The notes under the pieces were generated by a model. The model had not been told where the DNA came from. It did no database searches and saw only the letters and a program-made list of their open reading frames with translations. A stretch of 64,000 nucleotides of DNA from Liquorilactobacillus sicerae. Its GTDB lineage: Bacteria > Bacillota > Bacilli > Lactobacillales > Lactobacillaceae. This document shows positions 38,002 to 47,369 of the stretch, one piece after another. The position numbers and the translations under genes were made by a program. The stretch lies in NCBI RefSeq assembly GCF_029916425.1, contig NZ_JAHAVQ010000002.1, positions 1-64,000 on the forward strand, in the 5' to 3' direction. Every line of letters starts with the position of its first letter. Position 1 is the first letter of the stretch.

Positions 38002-39105
38002 TTAAAGACATTCATGGATTCTTTTGACTAGATATTGATTTTCTTCTGGCTTGCCGATCGTAATCCGAACATCTGTCGGTAAATTCCAGCCGCTCGCTGG
38101 TCGAATAATGACACCTTTTTCCATTAAACGGGTCGCCAATTGTTCCGATGTCCCAAACTTCTGAGGAATCTTGGTTAAAATAAAATTAGCCTGTGAAGTT
38201 AAGGATCTAAAACCTAGCTGCTTTAACTGGTGAAGTAAACCGGAGCGTTGCGCCAAAATTAGTTTTTTTACTTTTTGAGCTTCTGGTTGATCTTTCGTCA
38301 AAGTTGCTAAAGCTGCAAATAATCCGGTTCGATTAACACAAAAAGGCTCTGTGATTGTATTATACATTTTGACGACTGAAGAATCAGCTACCAGATAACC
38401 CACGCGTGCTCCCGCTAATCCAAAAAATTTTGAAAAGGTTCGAATAATAATAACCTTTTTGTGCATTATTTTTGAAACTAAATCTGGCCGCATACCATCT
38501 TCAATAAAATCTGCATAAGCCTCATCAACAACTACCCAGACATCATCTGCTACTTGATCGATTAACTCTTCAACTTCGGCTGGCTGATTGATCAAACCTG
38601 TCGGATTATTCGGATTGCAAAGCCAGATCAGCTTAGTTTGCGATGTAATTTTGCTCTTAAAATCAGCTAAATTAAAGGATAAATCAGCTTGTGCCTTGAC
38701 CGGAATAACTTTTGCACCCATTAAACGTGATACTTCGCGATATAAACGATAGGTTGGCTCACCAATTAAAACCTCATCACCTTCATCTAATAATAAACGA
38801 GCAACTGTTTCAATCACGTTGCCTGCTCCACTGCCTAAAGCAACATTTTCGGCCTTTACCTGATTTGCCTTAGCTAATTGTGCTGTCAAAGCCCGATATT
38901 CATCTTCCGGATAGCGATTTAAATACTTAGTACTCGCAACAATCGCTTGACGCGCATGTTGATAAGGTCCGTAAGGATTTTCATTAGAACCTAACTTGAC
39001 GACAAAGTCCAATCCATAACGTTTTAAAACTGTTGCCTCGCTTTCACCAGGCAAATACGGTTGACAATCAATAGCATACCTTCTAAAATCAAAATTTTTA
39101 ATCAA
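38002..39105 (-). CDS. HisC-like class I/II aminotransferase
   Basis: A 367-residue PLP aminotransferase of the histidinol-phosphate aminotransferase group: KLGSNENPYGP near residues 37-47, LGSGAGNVIETVARLLL, WLCNPNNPTG, VVVDEAYADF and the PLP-lysine motif RTFSKFFGLAGARVGY. No other his genes lie nearby. It is the last gene of an operon with a guanidino hydrolase, an amino acid importer and a class III aminotransferase. A role in amino acid catabolism is therefore as likely as histidine synthesis, and I leave the symbol blank. Confidence 0.85.
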   Translation of the reverse strand: MIKNFDFRRYAIDCQPYLPGESEATVLKRYGLDFVVKLGSNENPYGPYQHARQAIVASTKYLNRYPEDEYRALTAQLAKANQVKAENVALGSGAGNVIETVARLLLDEGDEVLIGEPTYRLYREVSRLMGAKVIPVKAQADLSFNLADFKSKITSQTKLIWLCNPNNPTGLINQPAEVEELIDQVADDVWVVVDEAYADFIEDGMRPDLVSKIMHKKVIIIRTFSKFFGLAGARVGYLVADSSVVKMYNTITEPFCVNRTGLFAALATLTKDQPEAQKVKKLILAQRSGLLHQLKQLGFRSLTSQANFILTKIPQKFGTSEQLATRLMEKGVIIRPASGWNLPTDVRITIGKPEENQYLVKRIHECL

Positions 39106-39124
39106 ATATCTTCACCCTTTAGAC

Positions 39125-40396
39125 TTAAAGACTAGCAGCAATACTTTCATCAAGGATCTTAAGAGCTTGTTGCAATTGATTCTTTTCAACAGTTAGTGGC
39201 GGAATAAATCGAATCACATTATGCTCAACACCGCAATTTAATAAAATCAATTTACGTTTTAAGGCTTCTTGTCTAATCTTAGCAACCAATTCAGTTAACG
39301 GTCGCTTTTCGTCAACTGACCGGAACTCCGCCCCAATCATTAGACCCAATCCCCGAACACTGCTGATCATTGGATATTTTTGCTGCAACTGGCGCAAGCC
39401 TTGCTTAAATAGTTCACCTTTTTGGCGAACGGTCATTAAGAATTCTTCGTTTATTAAATCTAAGACTGCCACTCCCGCAGCACAAGCAAGTGGATTCCCG
39501 CCAAATGTGCCACCATGAGCTCCTGGCAGCCATTGATCCATGTATTCAATCTTGCCTAGCACAGCACTCAAAGGTAAACCATTAGCAATTCCCTTGGCAG
39601 CGGTCAAAATATCCGGTTCAATGTCATAATAGTCTTTAGCAAACAAGTAGCCGGTTCGCCCATAACCAGATTGAATTTCGTCAAAAATCAGCATTATCCC
39701 GTATTGATCGCAAATTCGACGTAACTCGGCTAAAAAAGATTTAGGAGCTGGTAAATAGCCGCCTTCACCCTGAACCGGTTCAACAATAATGCAAGCCGTC
39801 TGTTGTGGAGTTAAAAGATTAGTAAATAATTGTTTCAACTGGTCCAAGCAACGTTGAACTTCCTGCTGTTCATTCAGTTCAGAATTATCAATGTCTGGAA
39901 AATCAACATGATAAACTGGCGGTAAAACACCTTCGTAATTCTGCCGATAACCAGCATTCGAAGCTGTCAAAGCTGTTGTCAACAAAGTCCGGCCATGAAA
40001 TGAACGAGAAAAAGCAATAATTCCATTACGCTTAGTCACACTCAAGGCCAGTTTGACGGCTCCTTCATTAGCTTCAGCACCACTGTTGGAAAAATAGACC
40101 TTATAACCCTTGCCCACACGCTTAGTCAGCTTTTCTGCCAATTGAATGTAAGAAGGATAATAAACTACATTATGCCCACCATGAATCAACTGCTGCAATT
40201 GTTCTTCAATCGCAGCCACAATTTTAGGATGATTATGCCCGCAGTTGACAACCCCAACTCCTGCAGCAAAATCCAAGTATTGTTGACCATCTTCACCCAG
40301 CAAATAAGTTCCTCGACCCTTAGTAACACCCAGTTTAGTTGCGCGAGCAGCCACCGGTGGCAGAACTGCCAAAGATCTTTCATACAAAGTTTTCAT
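39125..40396 (-). CDS. Class III aminotransferase (GabT/ornithine aminotransferase-like)
   Basis: A 423-residue fold-type I PLP enzyme acting on omega-amino groups. Visible are YLDFAAGVGVVNCGHNHP, FSNSGAEANEGAVKLA, FSRSFHGRTLLTTALTAS, VEPVQGEGGY, LIFDEIQSGYGRTG and the PLP-lysine TAAKGIANGLPLSAVLG. It is closest by eye to 4-aminobutyrate or acetylornithine/ornithine aminotransferases. The ATG at 40396 is chosen (AGGAG nine bases ahead) over GTG at 40402. Operon context with a guanidino hydrolase suggests ornithine, citrulline or a shorter omega-amino acid as donor, which is inference. Confidence 0.88.
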   Translation of the reverse strand: MKTLYERSLAVLPPVAARATKLGVTKGRGTYLLGEDGQQYLDFAAGVGVVNCGHNHPKIVAAIEEQLQQLIHGGHNVVYYPSYIQLAEKLTKRVGKGYKVYFSNSGAEANEGAVKLALSVTKRNGIIAFSRSFHGRTLLTTALTASNAGYRQNYEGVLPPVYHVDFPDIDNSELNEQQEVQRCLDQLKQLFTNLLTPQQTACIIVEPVQGEGGYLPAPKSFLAELRRICDQYGIMLIFDEIQSGYGRTGYLFAKDYYDIEPDILTAAKGIANGLPLSAVLGKIEYMDQWLPGAHGGTFGGNPLACAAGVAVLDLINEEFLMTVRQKGELFKQGLRQLQQKYPMISSVRGLGLMIGAEFRSVDEKRPLTELVAKIRQEALKRKLILLNCGVEHNVIRFIPPLTVEKNQLQQALKILDESIAASL

Positions 40397-40425
40397 TCTC
40401 ACCGTCTCCTAAATCAACTTTGATC

Positions 40426-41166
40426 TTACATAACCTTCGAAATGAACTCTTTAGTTCGCGGATTATCTGTTTCCTTAAAAATATATGCTGGACTGCCGCT
40501 ATCAGCAATTTGACCCTGATCCATAAATAAGACTTTGTCAGCCACTTCTTGAGCAAAGCCCATTTCATGCGTAACAATAATCATGGTCATCCCTTCCGCA
40601 GCCAGTTTTTCCATAACCTGCAAAACATCGCCAACCATTTCTGGATCTAACGCTGAAGTCGGTTCATCAAACAACATCACTTCTGGATCCATCGCCAGTG
40701 CGCGAGCAATTGCTACCCGTTGTTGCTGTCCACCAGAAAGTGATTGCGGATAAGCATTGGCTTTGTCTTTCAAACCAACTTGTTCCAACAAACCAAGCGC
40801 CTTCTCTTTTGCAGCCTGCGGTGATGCAATCTTTAATTTGATTGGTGCAAAAGTAATATTTTCCAAGACTGTCTTATGTGGGAAAAGATTGAACTGCTGA
40901 AAAACCATTCCCATTTTTTGTCGCAAGGAACGTAATTTTTCTTTACTAGCAGTGCTAAGATCCTGGTTTTCAAAGATTACTTGTCCTGAAAAGTCTTCCA
41001 ATCGATTCAAGCAACGCAACAATGTACTTTTTCCGCCGCCAGAAGGCCCAATCAAAACGACTTTTTCGCTCTTTTTAACGGTGAACGAGATGTCTTTTAA
41101 AACAACATTTTGTCCGTATGCTTTCTTTAAATTTTTGACTTCGATAATATTTGGCCCAACTGTCAT
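40426..41166 (-). CDS. Polar amino acid ABC transporter ATP-binding protein (GlnQ-like)
   Basis: A 246-residue importer ATPase. Walker [11 protein letters not shown]-loop [14 protein letters not shown], signature [15 protein letters not shown], Walker [17 protein letters not shown] and switch His VTHEMGFA are all intact and typical of the HisP/GlnQ group. The ATG at 41166 is preferred over GTG at 41178, which abuts the ribosome binding site. It directly follows the permease gene and completes a three-part importer with the next two genes. Confidence 0.92.
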   Translation of the reverse strand: MTVGPNIIEVKNLKKAYGQNVVLKDISFTVKKSEKVVLIGPSGGGKSTLLRCLNRLEDFSGQVIFENQDLSTASKEKLRSLRQKMGMVFQQFNLFPHKTVLENITFAPIKLKIASPQAAKEKALGLLEQVGLKDKANAYPQSLSGGQQQRVAIARALAMDPEVMLFDEPTSALDPEMVGDVLQVMEKLAAEGMTMIIVTHEMGFAQEVADKVLFMDQGQIADSGSPAYIFKETDNPRTKEFISKVM

Positions 41167-41181
41167 CTTATTAAACACCCC

Positions 41182-41868
41182 TTAATTGCTTTGGACATAT
41201 TTGCGGCCCATTTTTTTCTCAATGATCTGCATTAACTGCGACAACAGGAATGTCAGCACAAAATAAATTGCAGCAGCAACAATCAGCGGTGGTACAAAAT
41301 TATATAGCGTCCCACCAATACCTAACGCTTGGGCAGTAACTTCTTGCACACCAATATAAAATAAAACCGATGACTCTTTGATCAGTGAAATAAATTCATT
41401 GCCCAAAGCTGGCAAAATATTGCGCACCGCTTGCGGCAAAACAATCGAAAACATCGTCGTTTTTTCGCTTAATCCTAATGATAAACCTGCTTCAGTCTGA
41501 CCACGTGAAATCGAAATGATCCCTGAACGAAAAATTTCAGCTGTATAAGCACCAGAGTTAATCCCCAAGGCAATTGATCCGGGAATCACTCGATCCAGTC
41601 CTGAACCTAAAAACTGAATTTGAGGCACAGAAATTGCTTTTGATAAAGTATAATAAATCAACATAACTTGAATCATCGAAGGTGTCCCGCGAACGATTGC
41701 AATATAAACACGTGCAAGATACTCAAGAACCTTTAACTTTGAAAGCCGCATCATAACAAATAATAACCCTAGCAGAATACCAATCAGAATGCCAATGATC
41801 GAAATTAGAATCGTTTGGGCTGTTCCTTCAAGAAATACTGGATAATACTGCTTCATGAAACCAAACAT
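41182..41868 (-). CDS. Polar amino acid ABC transporter permease
   Basis: A 228-residue HisMQ-type permease with about five membrane segments. The N-terminal FLEGTAQTILISIIGILIG and the EAA loop EAGLSLGLSEKTTMFSIVLP, then AVRNILPALGNEFISLIKESS, mark the amino-acid importer group. It presumably forms a homodimer since only one permease gene is present. GGAGG precedes the ATG. Confidence 0.92.
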   Translation of the reverse strand: MFGFMKQYYPVFLEGTAQTILISIIGILIGILLGLLFVMMRLSKLKVLEYLARVYIAIVRGTPSMIQVMLIYYTLSKAISVPQIQFLGSGLDRVIPGSIALGINSGAYTAEIFRSGIISISRGQTEAGLSLGLSEKTTMFSIVLPQAVRNILPALGNEFISLIKESSVLFYIGVQEVTAQALGIGGTLYNFVPPLIVAAAIYFVLTFLLSQLMQIIEKKMGRKYVQSN

Positions 41869-41892
41869 GAACTTCCTCCTTAAAAATCAAAC

Positions 41893-42720
41893 TTATTTGC
41901 CATACTTATCTTGCAAAACTTGTGCTTGTTTTAACATTTTATCCATTTTTCCACTATTTTGCAATTTTATTAAGACTTTATTAATTCTCTTAAGTAAAGC
42001 TTTATCAGACTTTCTGACTGCTATATTAACCGAGCGTTGATCCTTAGGAGTTGTTAATTTAACTTTAGCAATTGCATATTTATTAGGAAACTGTCTTAAA
42101 TAATTATCAGCAATTTCATTTTCAACGACGACACCAGCTAATTTTCCTTGCGAAAGTTCAGTTGTTAAACTGGTCAAAACTGCTTCAGTAACAACATTTG
42201 CACCTTTGATCTGTTGTTTAGCAATTGACTCTTGCGTCGTTGTTTGCTGGGCACCGATCTGTTTGCCTTTTAATGAAGCAACTGTATTGTAAGTATTAGC
42301 ATCCTTTTTTTGAACCAACAAAACATTTTTTACGGTGTAATATGATCGCGAAAAAGCCACTACTTTGCGCCGCTGCTTAGTTGAAACCATACCAGCTAAA
42401 ATCAGATCAACTTTATTATTTTTTAATTCCGAAATCAGTGAGGGAAATTCTGTATTTTCAATTTTTAATTTGACGCCTAAATTATCAGCAATTTCTTTGG
42501 CAATCAGCATGTCGTAACCAACGATCTTCTTTTGCCCATTTTTAACAATTGGAAATTCAAATGGTGCATAATCTGCTGAAGTTCCAACAGTAATTGTTTT
42601 TTTATTCTGAATTTTTTTGACACTATTATCTTTGCTGCTGCTTGAACAACCAGCTAAAACTAAACTGGCAATTAAACTAGTTCCCACAATTGCTAAAGCT
42701 TTTTTCCATCCCTTTTTCAT
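41893..42720 (-). CDS. Amino acid ABC transporter substrate-binding lipoprotein
   Basis: A 275-residue binding protein with a lipoprotein signal peptide (KKGWKK, hydrophobic core, LVLAGC with the lipidated Cys at about 25). The mature part begins TITVGTSADYAPFEF and has DMLIAKEIADNLGVKLKI and LILAGMVSTKQRR, typical of the family 3 solute-binding proteins for polar amino acids. The ligand is likely the substrate of the neighbouring guanidino hydrolase, for example arginine or a methylated arginine; this rests on context only. Confidence 0.92.
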   Translation of the reverse strand: MKKGWKKALAIVGTSLIASLVLAGCSSSSKDNSVKKIQNKKTITVGTSADYAPFEFPIVKNGQKKIVGYDMLIAKEIADNLGVKLKIENTEFPSLISELKNNKVDLILAGMVSTKQRRKVVAFSRSYYTVKNVLLVQKKDANTYNTVASLKGKQIGAQQTTTQESIAKQQIKGANVVTEAVLTSLTTELSQGKLAGVVVENEIADNYLRQFPNKYAIAKVKLTTPKDQRSVNIAVRKSDKALLKRINKVLIKLQNSGKMDKMLKQAQVLQDKYGK

Positions 42721-42735
42721 AGCTTGATCCTCCCG

Positions 42736-43575
42736 TTATCCGCGGCTCAGTGGATAAGTCATGCAGTGTGGCCCCCCACCTGCTTTAAGTGTTTCTGTAA
42801 TATCCAATTCAATGACATCGATCCCATGAGCCTCCAATTGACGATTGACAGTTTTGTTTTGTGCTAATGACAAAACTCGTTTTTCTCCAAGACTTTCTAA
42901 ATTACAACCATGTTTAAAAATAGCTGCTTCTTTCACTGGGATAATTTCAATCTCCATTCGATTAAGCAAATGTAAGAAATCAGCTGGTAAACCTTGGCGA
43001 TATGCGACCGCTAAATGATCTGCAACTAAATTGAAACACATATCTAAATGTAAGTAGCGAGAATCTGCCGGTACCGGATAAACTTGATAACCATACTTGG
43101 CTAATCCAGCTCGGACCTCAGAAAAGCCTTCTTGGTCTGTCCGAGCAATCATTCCCAAAGCAACTGTTTTTTCATTTAAAAAAGCAAAATCACCTCCTTC
43201 AAAAAAGCCATTTTTAACTTCAACAATTTTAGGAATTCCCAGTTCAGCCATCTTTTTTTCATACGCTTGGCGTTCAGAAAAACGCAAACTTTCTTTAAAG
43301 CGTCCTAAAATATAGCCTTCTTTAACACAACCGCCAAAATCACGGGCAAAAACCGAATTTGTCATTGACGAATCAGCAGTCAACTCTTCAACTTCAACCC
43401 CTGCTTCCACATATGCATCCAGCAATTGCTGATACTCAATCAACAGTTTTGACTGATTTAATGGTCGATCGGCATATTTTTTTGAAATTTCGTTAATCGG
43501 TGCGGCCATTTGCAAAAAGGTCGGTGGACAGGTCAAGACACGGTTTAATTTACTAGTTCCATCTTTAACAAACAT
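42736..43575 (-). CDS. Amidinotransferase-fold guanidino hydrolase (DDAH/arginine deiminase-like)
   Basis: A 279-residue member of the guanidino-modifying superfamily. Conserved positions are visible: FARDFG (D79), FFEGGDF (125-130), YLHLDM (H176) and the C-terminal GGGPHCMTYPL with the nucleophilic C271. Length and motif spacing fit dimethylarginine dimethylaminohydrolases better than the roughly 400-residue arginine deiminase of the ADI pathway or the agmatine deiminases of about 370. The expected product is citrulline or another ureido amino acid. Five bases separate it from the M20 gene. No ornithine carbamoyltransferase or carbamate kinase gene is nearby. Confidence 0.82.
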   Translation of the reverse strand: MFVKDGTSKLNRVLTCPPTFLQMAAPINEISKKYADRPLNQSKLLIEYQQLLDAYVEAGVEVEELTADSSMTNSVFARDFGGCVKEGYILGRFKESLRFSERQAYEKKMAELGIPKIVEVKNGFFEGGDFAFLNEKTVALGMIARTDQEGFSEVRAGLAKYGYQVYPVPADSRYLHLDMCFNLVADHLAVAYRQGLPADFLHLLNRMEIEIIPVKEAAIFKHGCNLESLGEKRVLSLAQNKTVNRQLEAHGIDVIELDITETLKAGGGPHCMTYPLSRG

Positions 43576-43579
43576 TTGA

Positions 43580-45223
43580 TCACTCCTTAGTTGCTTGCCA
43601 AATCTGCTGAGAAAATTCGCGAATCAAGCACGGTAAGGCGTTAAATGAATATGGTTTATAAACTCTTTCTTTCCAAGTATGGGCACCTTTTCCATAGACA
43701 CCAATATCTACAGCTGGAATTGCTAGCTCACGCATCTGATCAAAGGGCAGCGGATAAATTTGTTCAGCCAGCGGAAAGTTTGCTTGCAATCGGCTCAACT
43801 CTTTGCTGGTTTCATCAATTGCTAAATAACTGCTGTCGGATAAATAAGGGAAAAATTCCTTAAGTTCAATTTCAGTCTGATTTTGCGACCGTTTTAAAAC
43901 CTTGACTAATTGTTGATAAACCACAGTTGTTTTTTTAACACTGTTGTGCGGACAAAATGGCGGTTCAATAAATAACACAACTTTTGCTTGATTATCATTG
44001 AGATGCTGATCTAAAAAGTCAATCAATTTAAACCCGACTTGGCGGCGATCAAATTGATCCGCTTGCTGAGAAAACTCTGCAACTAAAGCCGCCGTATTCA
44101 GTCCTTTTGTTTTTAAGTAAGCCAAATACTCCGCAAAGGTGTAAACAAAAAGCTGCTTATGTTCCGCAACTGCCGGCATGCCTAATGTAGAAAAAAACTT
44201 TTGTTGCCGCACTGTCAGCTTTTTTAGTAGTTGTCGACAAGCTTCCTCAATTGCATCCCTGAATAATTCCAAAGTATCAGCAGCCGGACGTTGGTAAGTA
44301 AAGGTATTGAAATACATTTCAGTTACTTTCGCAGTTTGAACATTATAAAAATCTTTTTGATCCCTTAGCTGTAAACATGAGGATGGTAAAACTTCCTCAT
44401 TAGGAATCTGCTCAACGAATTGAGGATTATTGTTTAGCAACAAATTGATTTGACTAGCAATTAAGGTTGAATCGATACCTGAATAAGTATTTCCAACATG
44501 GGTTTCAATTCCCTTGATATAACAACAAGTTAGCATCTTGCCTGCCGCTCCGTAATAAACATATTTGTTTTTATCCCCAGCATATTTCGGACTGTTAAAA
44601 TCTGTATTAATGGCAGTCACATACTTCAAATTTTGCTCGACTTGCAAACGATGCAGCTCACTCAAACCAGTAATCACCCCACTGTGATCATTTTCCTCAA
44701 CACAGTTTCCCATGAACAAAAGATTACCGCCAAGTTCAGCTGGATGTTCGCTATAATACAACAAATTGACTAAATTAACTGCATCACCACTTTTCATATC
44801 CAAAGCACCACGTCCAAACAACCAGTCGCCTGACTGAGCGTCAGCTTGTACTTCATGATCCGCTTGATAAGTTGCAAAATATGCCTGCAAAGCTGTTGGA
44901 TCAAAGGCTGAAGCTTCAAGGGCACCAAAATCCTGAATTCCGACAGTATCAAAATGGGAATGGTAAATAATCGTCTGGCGGCAGTCCGGTTTTTTTAACA
45001 ACGCAAAAACATTTTTGCGGCCTAGCTGATCATGTGGCAAGGATTGTGTCCAAACCCAGGCTGGATGCTGCTGAAAGACTGGAAAACTTCGCAAAATCTT
45101 TACCAATTCATCTGCTAAATCAATTTCACCAGTTGTACCGTTAACACTACCAATTGAAACTAAATGCCGTGTCAATAATTCAATTTGCTTTGCTTGTGGC
45201 AAAGAATGTAATTGCTGATACAT
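43580..45223 (-). CDS. RocB-like M20 family metallopeptidase
   Basis: A 547-residue zinc hydrolase of the M20 family, RocB type, which is longer than usual M20 enzymes. Metal and catalytic motifs are visible: IYHSHFDTVG, GRGALDMKSGDAVNL and GNCVEENDHSG, then an inserted dimerisation region and a long C-terminal part (PPFCPHNSVK; VDIGVYGKGAHTWKERVY). RocB of Bacillus is encoded with arginine-degradation genes but its reaction is not established. First gene of the operon, behind a consensus promoter and an inverted repeat. It may release an arginine-like amino acid from an N-acyl or peptide form. Confidence 0.85.
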   Translation of the reverse strand: MYQQLHSLPQAKQIELLTRHLVSIGSVNGTTGEIDLADELVKILRSFPVFQQHPAWVWTQSLPHDQLGRKNVFALLKKPDCRQTIIYHSHFDTVGIQDFGALEASAFDPTALQAYFATYQADHEVQADAQSGDWLFGRGALDMKSGDAVNLVNLLYYSEHPAELGGNLLFMGNCVEENDHSGVITGLSELHRLQVEQNLKYVTAINTDFNSPKYAGDKNKYVYYGAAGKMLTCCYIKGIETHVGNTYSGIDSTLIASQINLLLNNNPQFVEQIPNEEVLPSSCLQLRDQKDFYNVQTAKVTEMYFNTFTYQRPAADTLELFRDAIEEACRQLLKKLTVRQQKFFSTLGMPAVAEHKQLFVYTFAEYLAYLKTKGLNTAALVAEFSQQADQFDRRQVGFKLIDFLDQHLNDNQAKVVLFIEPPFCPHNSVKKTTVVYQQLVKVLKRSQNQTEIELKEFFPYLSDSSYLAIDETSKELSRLQANFPLAEQIYPLPFDQMRELAIPAVDIGVYGKGAHTWKERVYKPYSFNALPCLIREFSQQIWQATKE

Positions 45224-45234
45224 GAATTGATCCC

Positions 45235-45260
45235 TTCGACTTTCTTTAAATTTAGTCGAA
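45235..45260. promoter_or_regulatory. Inverted repeat in the leader of the guanidino operon
   Basis: TTCGACT (45235-45241) and AGTCGAA (45254-45260) are perfect seven-base inverted arms 12 bases apart. The right arm touches the -10 box and the left arm lies just ahead of the ribosome binding site of the M20 gene. It could be an operator or an RNA hairpin controlling translation. Confidence 0.55.
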
Positions 45261-45288
45261 TTATAGTTTATGCAAAAGCTAATGTCAA
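45260..45288 (-). promoter_or_regulatory. Consensus sigma-A promoter of the guanidino operon
   Basis: On the minus strand TTGACA (45283-45288), exactly 17 bases, TATAAT (45260-45265): a perfect match at both hexamers, so expression should be strong unless repressed. The remainder of the gap to 45510 holds no gene that I can recognise. Confidence 0.85.
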
Positions 45289-45512
45289 TTTATATAACAT
45301 AACCCCAAAAGCTTGTTTTTTAGCTCTTTCAAATGGATTATTGCTTAAATATTTCGTATTTAAATAAAAAACCGCTTTCTTATTTGAAAAAGTCAGCCTA
45401 CTGGATGTATATTTCTTCTAACATGGTTTGCAAGTTATTCAAAAACAACTTTTTCTTCGTCCCAAATTATTAATTCTTAATTTTTTAGCCTACGAAATCC
45501 AAGATAAGCAAA

Positions 45513-45552
45513 GCAAAAAAAGCTGTGATCAAACCTATGCTGATCACAACTT
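45513..45552 (-). terminator. Terminator of the broken ABC exporter operon
   Basis: TGTGATCA (45524-45531) and TGATCACA (45541-45548) form a perfect stem; a seven-A run on the left becomes the T-run on the minus strand. Confidence 0.8.
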
Positions 45553-45580
45553 TTAGAAGCTCTTTAGTTCTTAAAAATTA

Positions 45581-47369
45581 TTATTTATTTTGCTGATGCT
45601 GCAGTTGATACATTTTAATGTATTGTCCGTGTAATTCTAGTAATTGCTGATGAGTTCCACGTTCAACAATTTGACCATGATCCAAGACTAAAATCAAATC
45701 AGCATCTTCAATGGTCGATAAACGGTGGGCCACGATGATTGTTGTTCGATTTTTTCGCATTTTAGCTAGACTTTTTTGGATCAGTTTTTCAGTTTGCGTA
45801 TCTAAATTGGCAGTTGCTTCATCGAGAATTAATATTTTAGGATCCCTGACAATTGTTCGCGCAAATGCCAGCAGTTGACGTTGCCCTGCTGAATAAGTCA
45901 TTCCTCTTTCGGAAACTTGCTGATGATAAGTTTCTGGAAGGTCTGCAATAAATTTGTCCGCTTGAACAAATTCAGCGGCTTGCTTAATTTGCAAATCCGT
46001 CATTTTTTGATCAAACATGCGAATATTTGAAGCAATATCTCCATAAAATAGATATGGTTCTTGCAAAACTAAACCCAATTTTTTTCGCAGTTCCTGTTGA
46101 CGATATTCTCGAATATCGTGACCATCGATTTCAATTGATCCTTTTTGAAATTCATAAAACCGCATTAAAGTATTAATTGTTGAACTTTTACCACTCCCAG
46201 TATGACCCCACAAAAGCAATTGTCTGTCCAGGATAAGCAACAAATGAAATATCTTTTAAGATTGGCTTGCCAGGTTGATAGGCAAACCAGACATGCTTAA
46301 ATTCAATTTTCCCACTGGTAATTTTGAAAGTTGACTTTTCATTTTGAGTTGGAATTTTAAGCGGTTCATCAATTATTTTAATAATTCGACTGCCGGCAAC
46401 CATTCCGTCTTGAAAAAACGTCAAATAATTCATTACATCGCTCATCGGATTAAAAAAGGCTTGTAAATAGGAAATAAAGGCATAGATCAAGCCAGCCTGA
46501 ACAAAAATAGCTTGACTTTTAAAGCCAAAATGAGCTAGAGTCATTCCTTCAGCTAATAGAAACATTAATGTTACCACTGGATAAAGCAACAAAGATTCAA
46601 CTTTAATCATCGATAAGCGGCTTTGAAAATATTTCTGATTAGTCTTTTCAAAATCTCTTTGAATTCGAGCTTGCTGCCGAAATTGCTGAATTATGTTGAT
46701 TCCAATCAGATCTTCATTGAGTTTAGCATTCAAGCGGCTTAGTAATTCACGCATTTGCCGATATATTTTTGAACTAAATTTTTGATAATAAATGATTACT
46801 AAACATAATATTGGCAAAAATAATAGAACCCAACTGGTCAATGCCTTATCGGTCAGCCACATCGCAATCACCGCTGAAATAATTGAAAAACTGGCTACCA
46901 ATAACGATAAAAACAGCATCCAAAAATTATACAGTGTTTTAGTATCATTAGTAACTCGTGAAATAATGGCCCCAGCAGGTGTCTGATCAAAAAATGTCAT
47001 TCCAATCTGCTGCAGTTTAGCAAATAAATCAACCCTGATCTTTTCTAGCGAACGCTCCGCCCCCATTGAATAAGAAAATGATTGCATAAATTGTAAACAT
47101 GCCTTCAACAAGGTTCCTAAAAAATACAAGCCCGCAAAGGCTAATAAGATCTGTAAACCAGTAGATTTATTAGTTAAAACATGGTCCATATAAAATTGCA
47201 GCAGCCGTGGCAGTAGCACATTCAAAACGCTTAAACCAGCAGCTGCTAGGATGGCAATCACAAATTGACATTTAAATTGTAAAGCATATGGCAGTAATCT
47301 TTTAATGATCAGCCACTGCTCCTTCAAAGTAAACGATTTGCTCCAAACTGACTTTTCTTTTTCAGTCAC
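45581..47369 (-). pseudogene. ABC exporter subunit, canonical ATPase half, frameshifted in Walker A
   Basis: Two overlapping frames (47369-46188 and 46243-45581) together make one ABC exporter half of about 595 residues. The first encodes six membrane helices and the start of the ATPase, and ends FVGSYWEW with a stop. The second resumes at GHTGSGKSSTINTL and has AGQRQLLAFARTI, ILILDEATANLD and IIVAHRLSTI. On the minus strand the junction reads GTGGGGTCAT, where GTGGGTCAT would give FVGHTGSGKS: one extra G in a four-G run (46206-46209). This subunit holds the complete catalytic residues of the pair. It is either a recent pseudogene, a sequencing error, or, less likely, a frameshifting site. 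Confidence 0.85.

Noticed and set aside
38002-39105. Histidine biosynthesis locus
   Set aside because: Only one HisC-like gene is present, with no other his genes, inside an amino-acid uptake operon.
42736-43575. Classic arginine deiminase (ADI pathway)
   Set aside because: At 279 residues it is too short, and no carbamoyltransferase or carbamate kinase gene is adjacent.
46188-46243. Programmed frameshift as the normal mode for the ABC subunit
   Set aside because: GTGGGGTC is not a classic slippery heptamer and no stimulatory structure was seen; a simple insertion or sequencing error explains it better.
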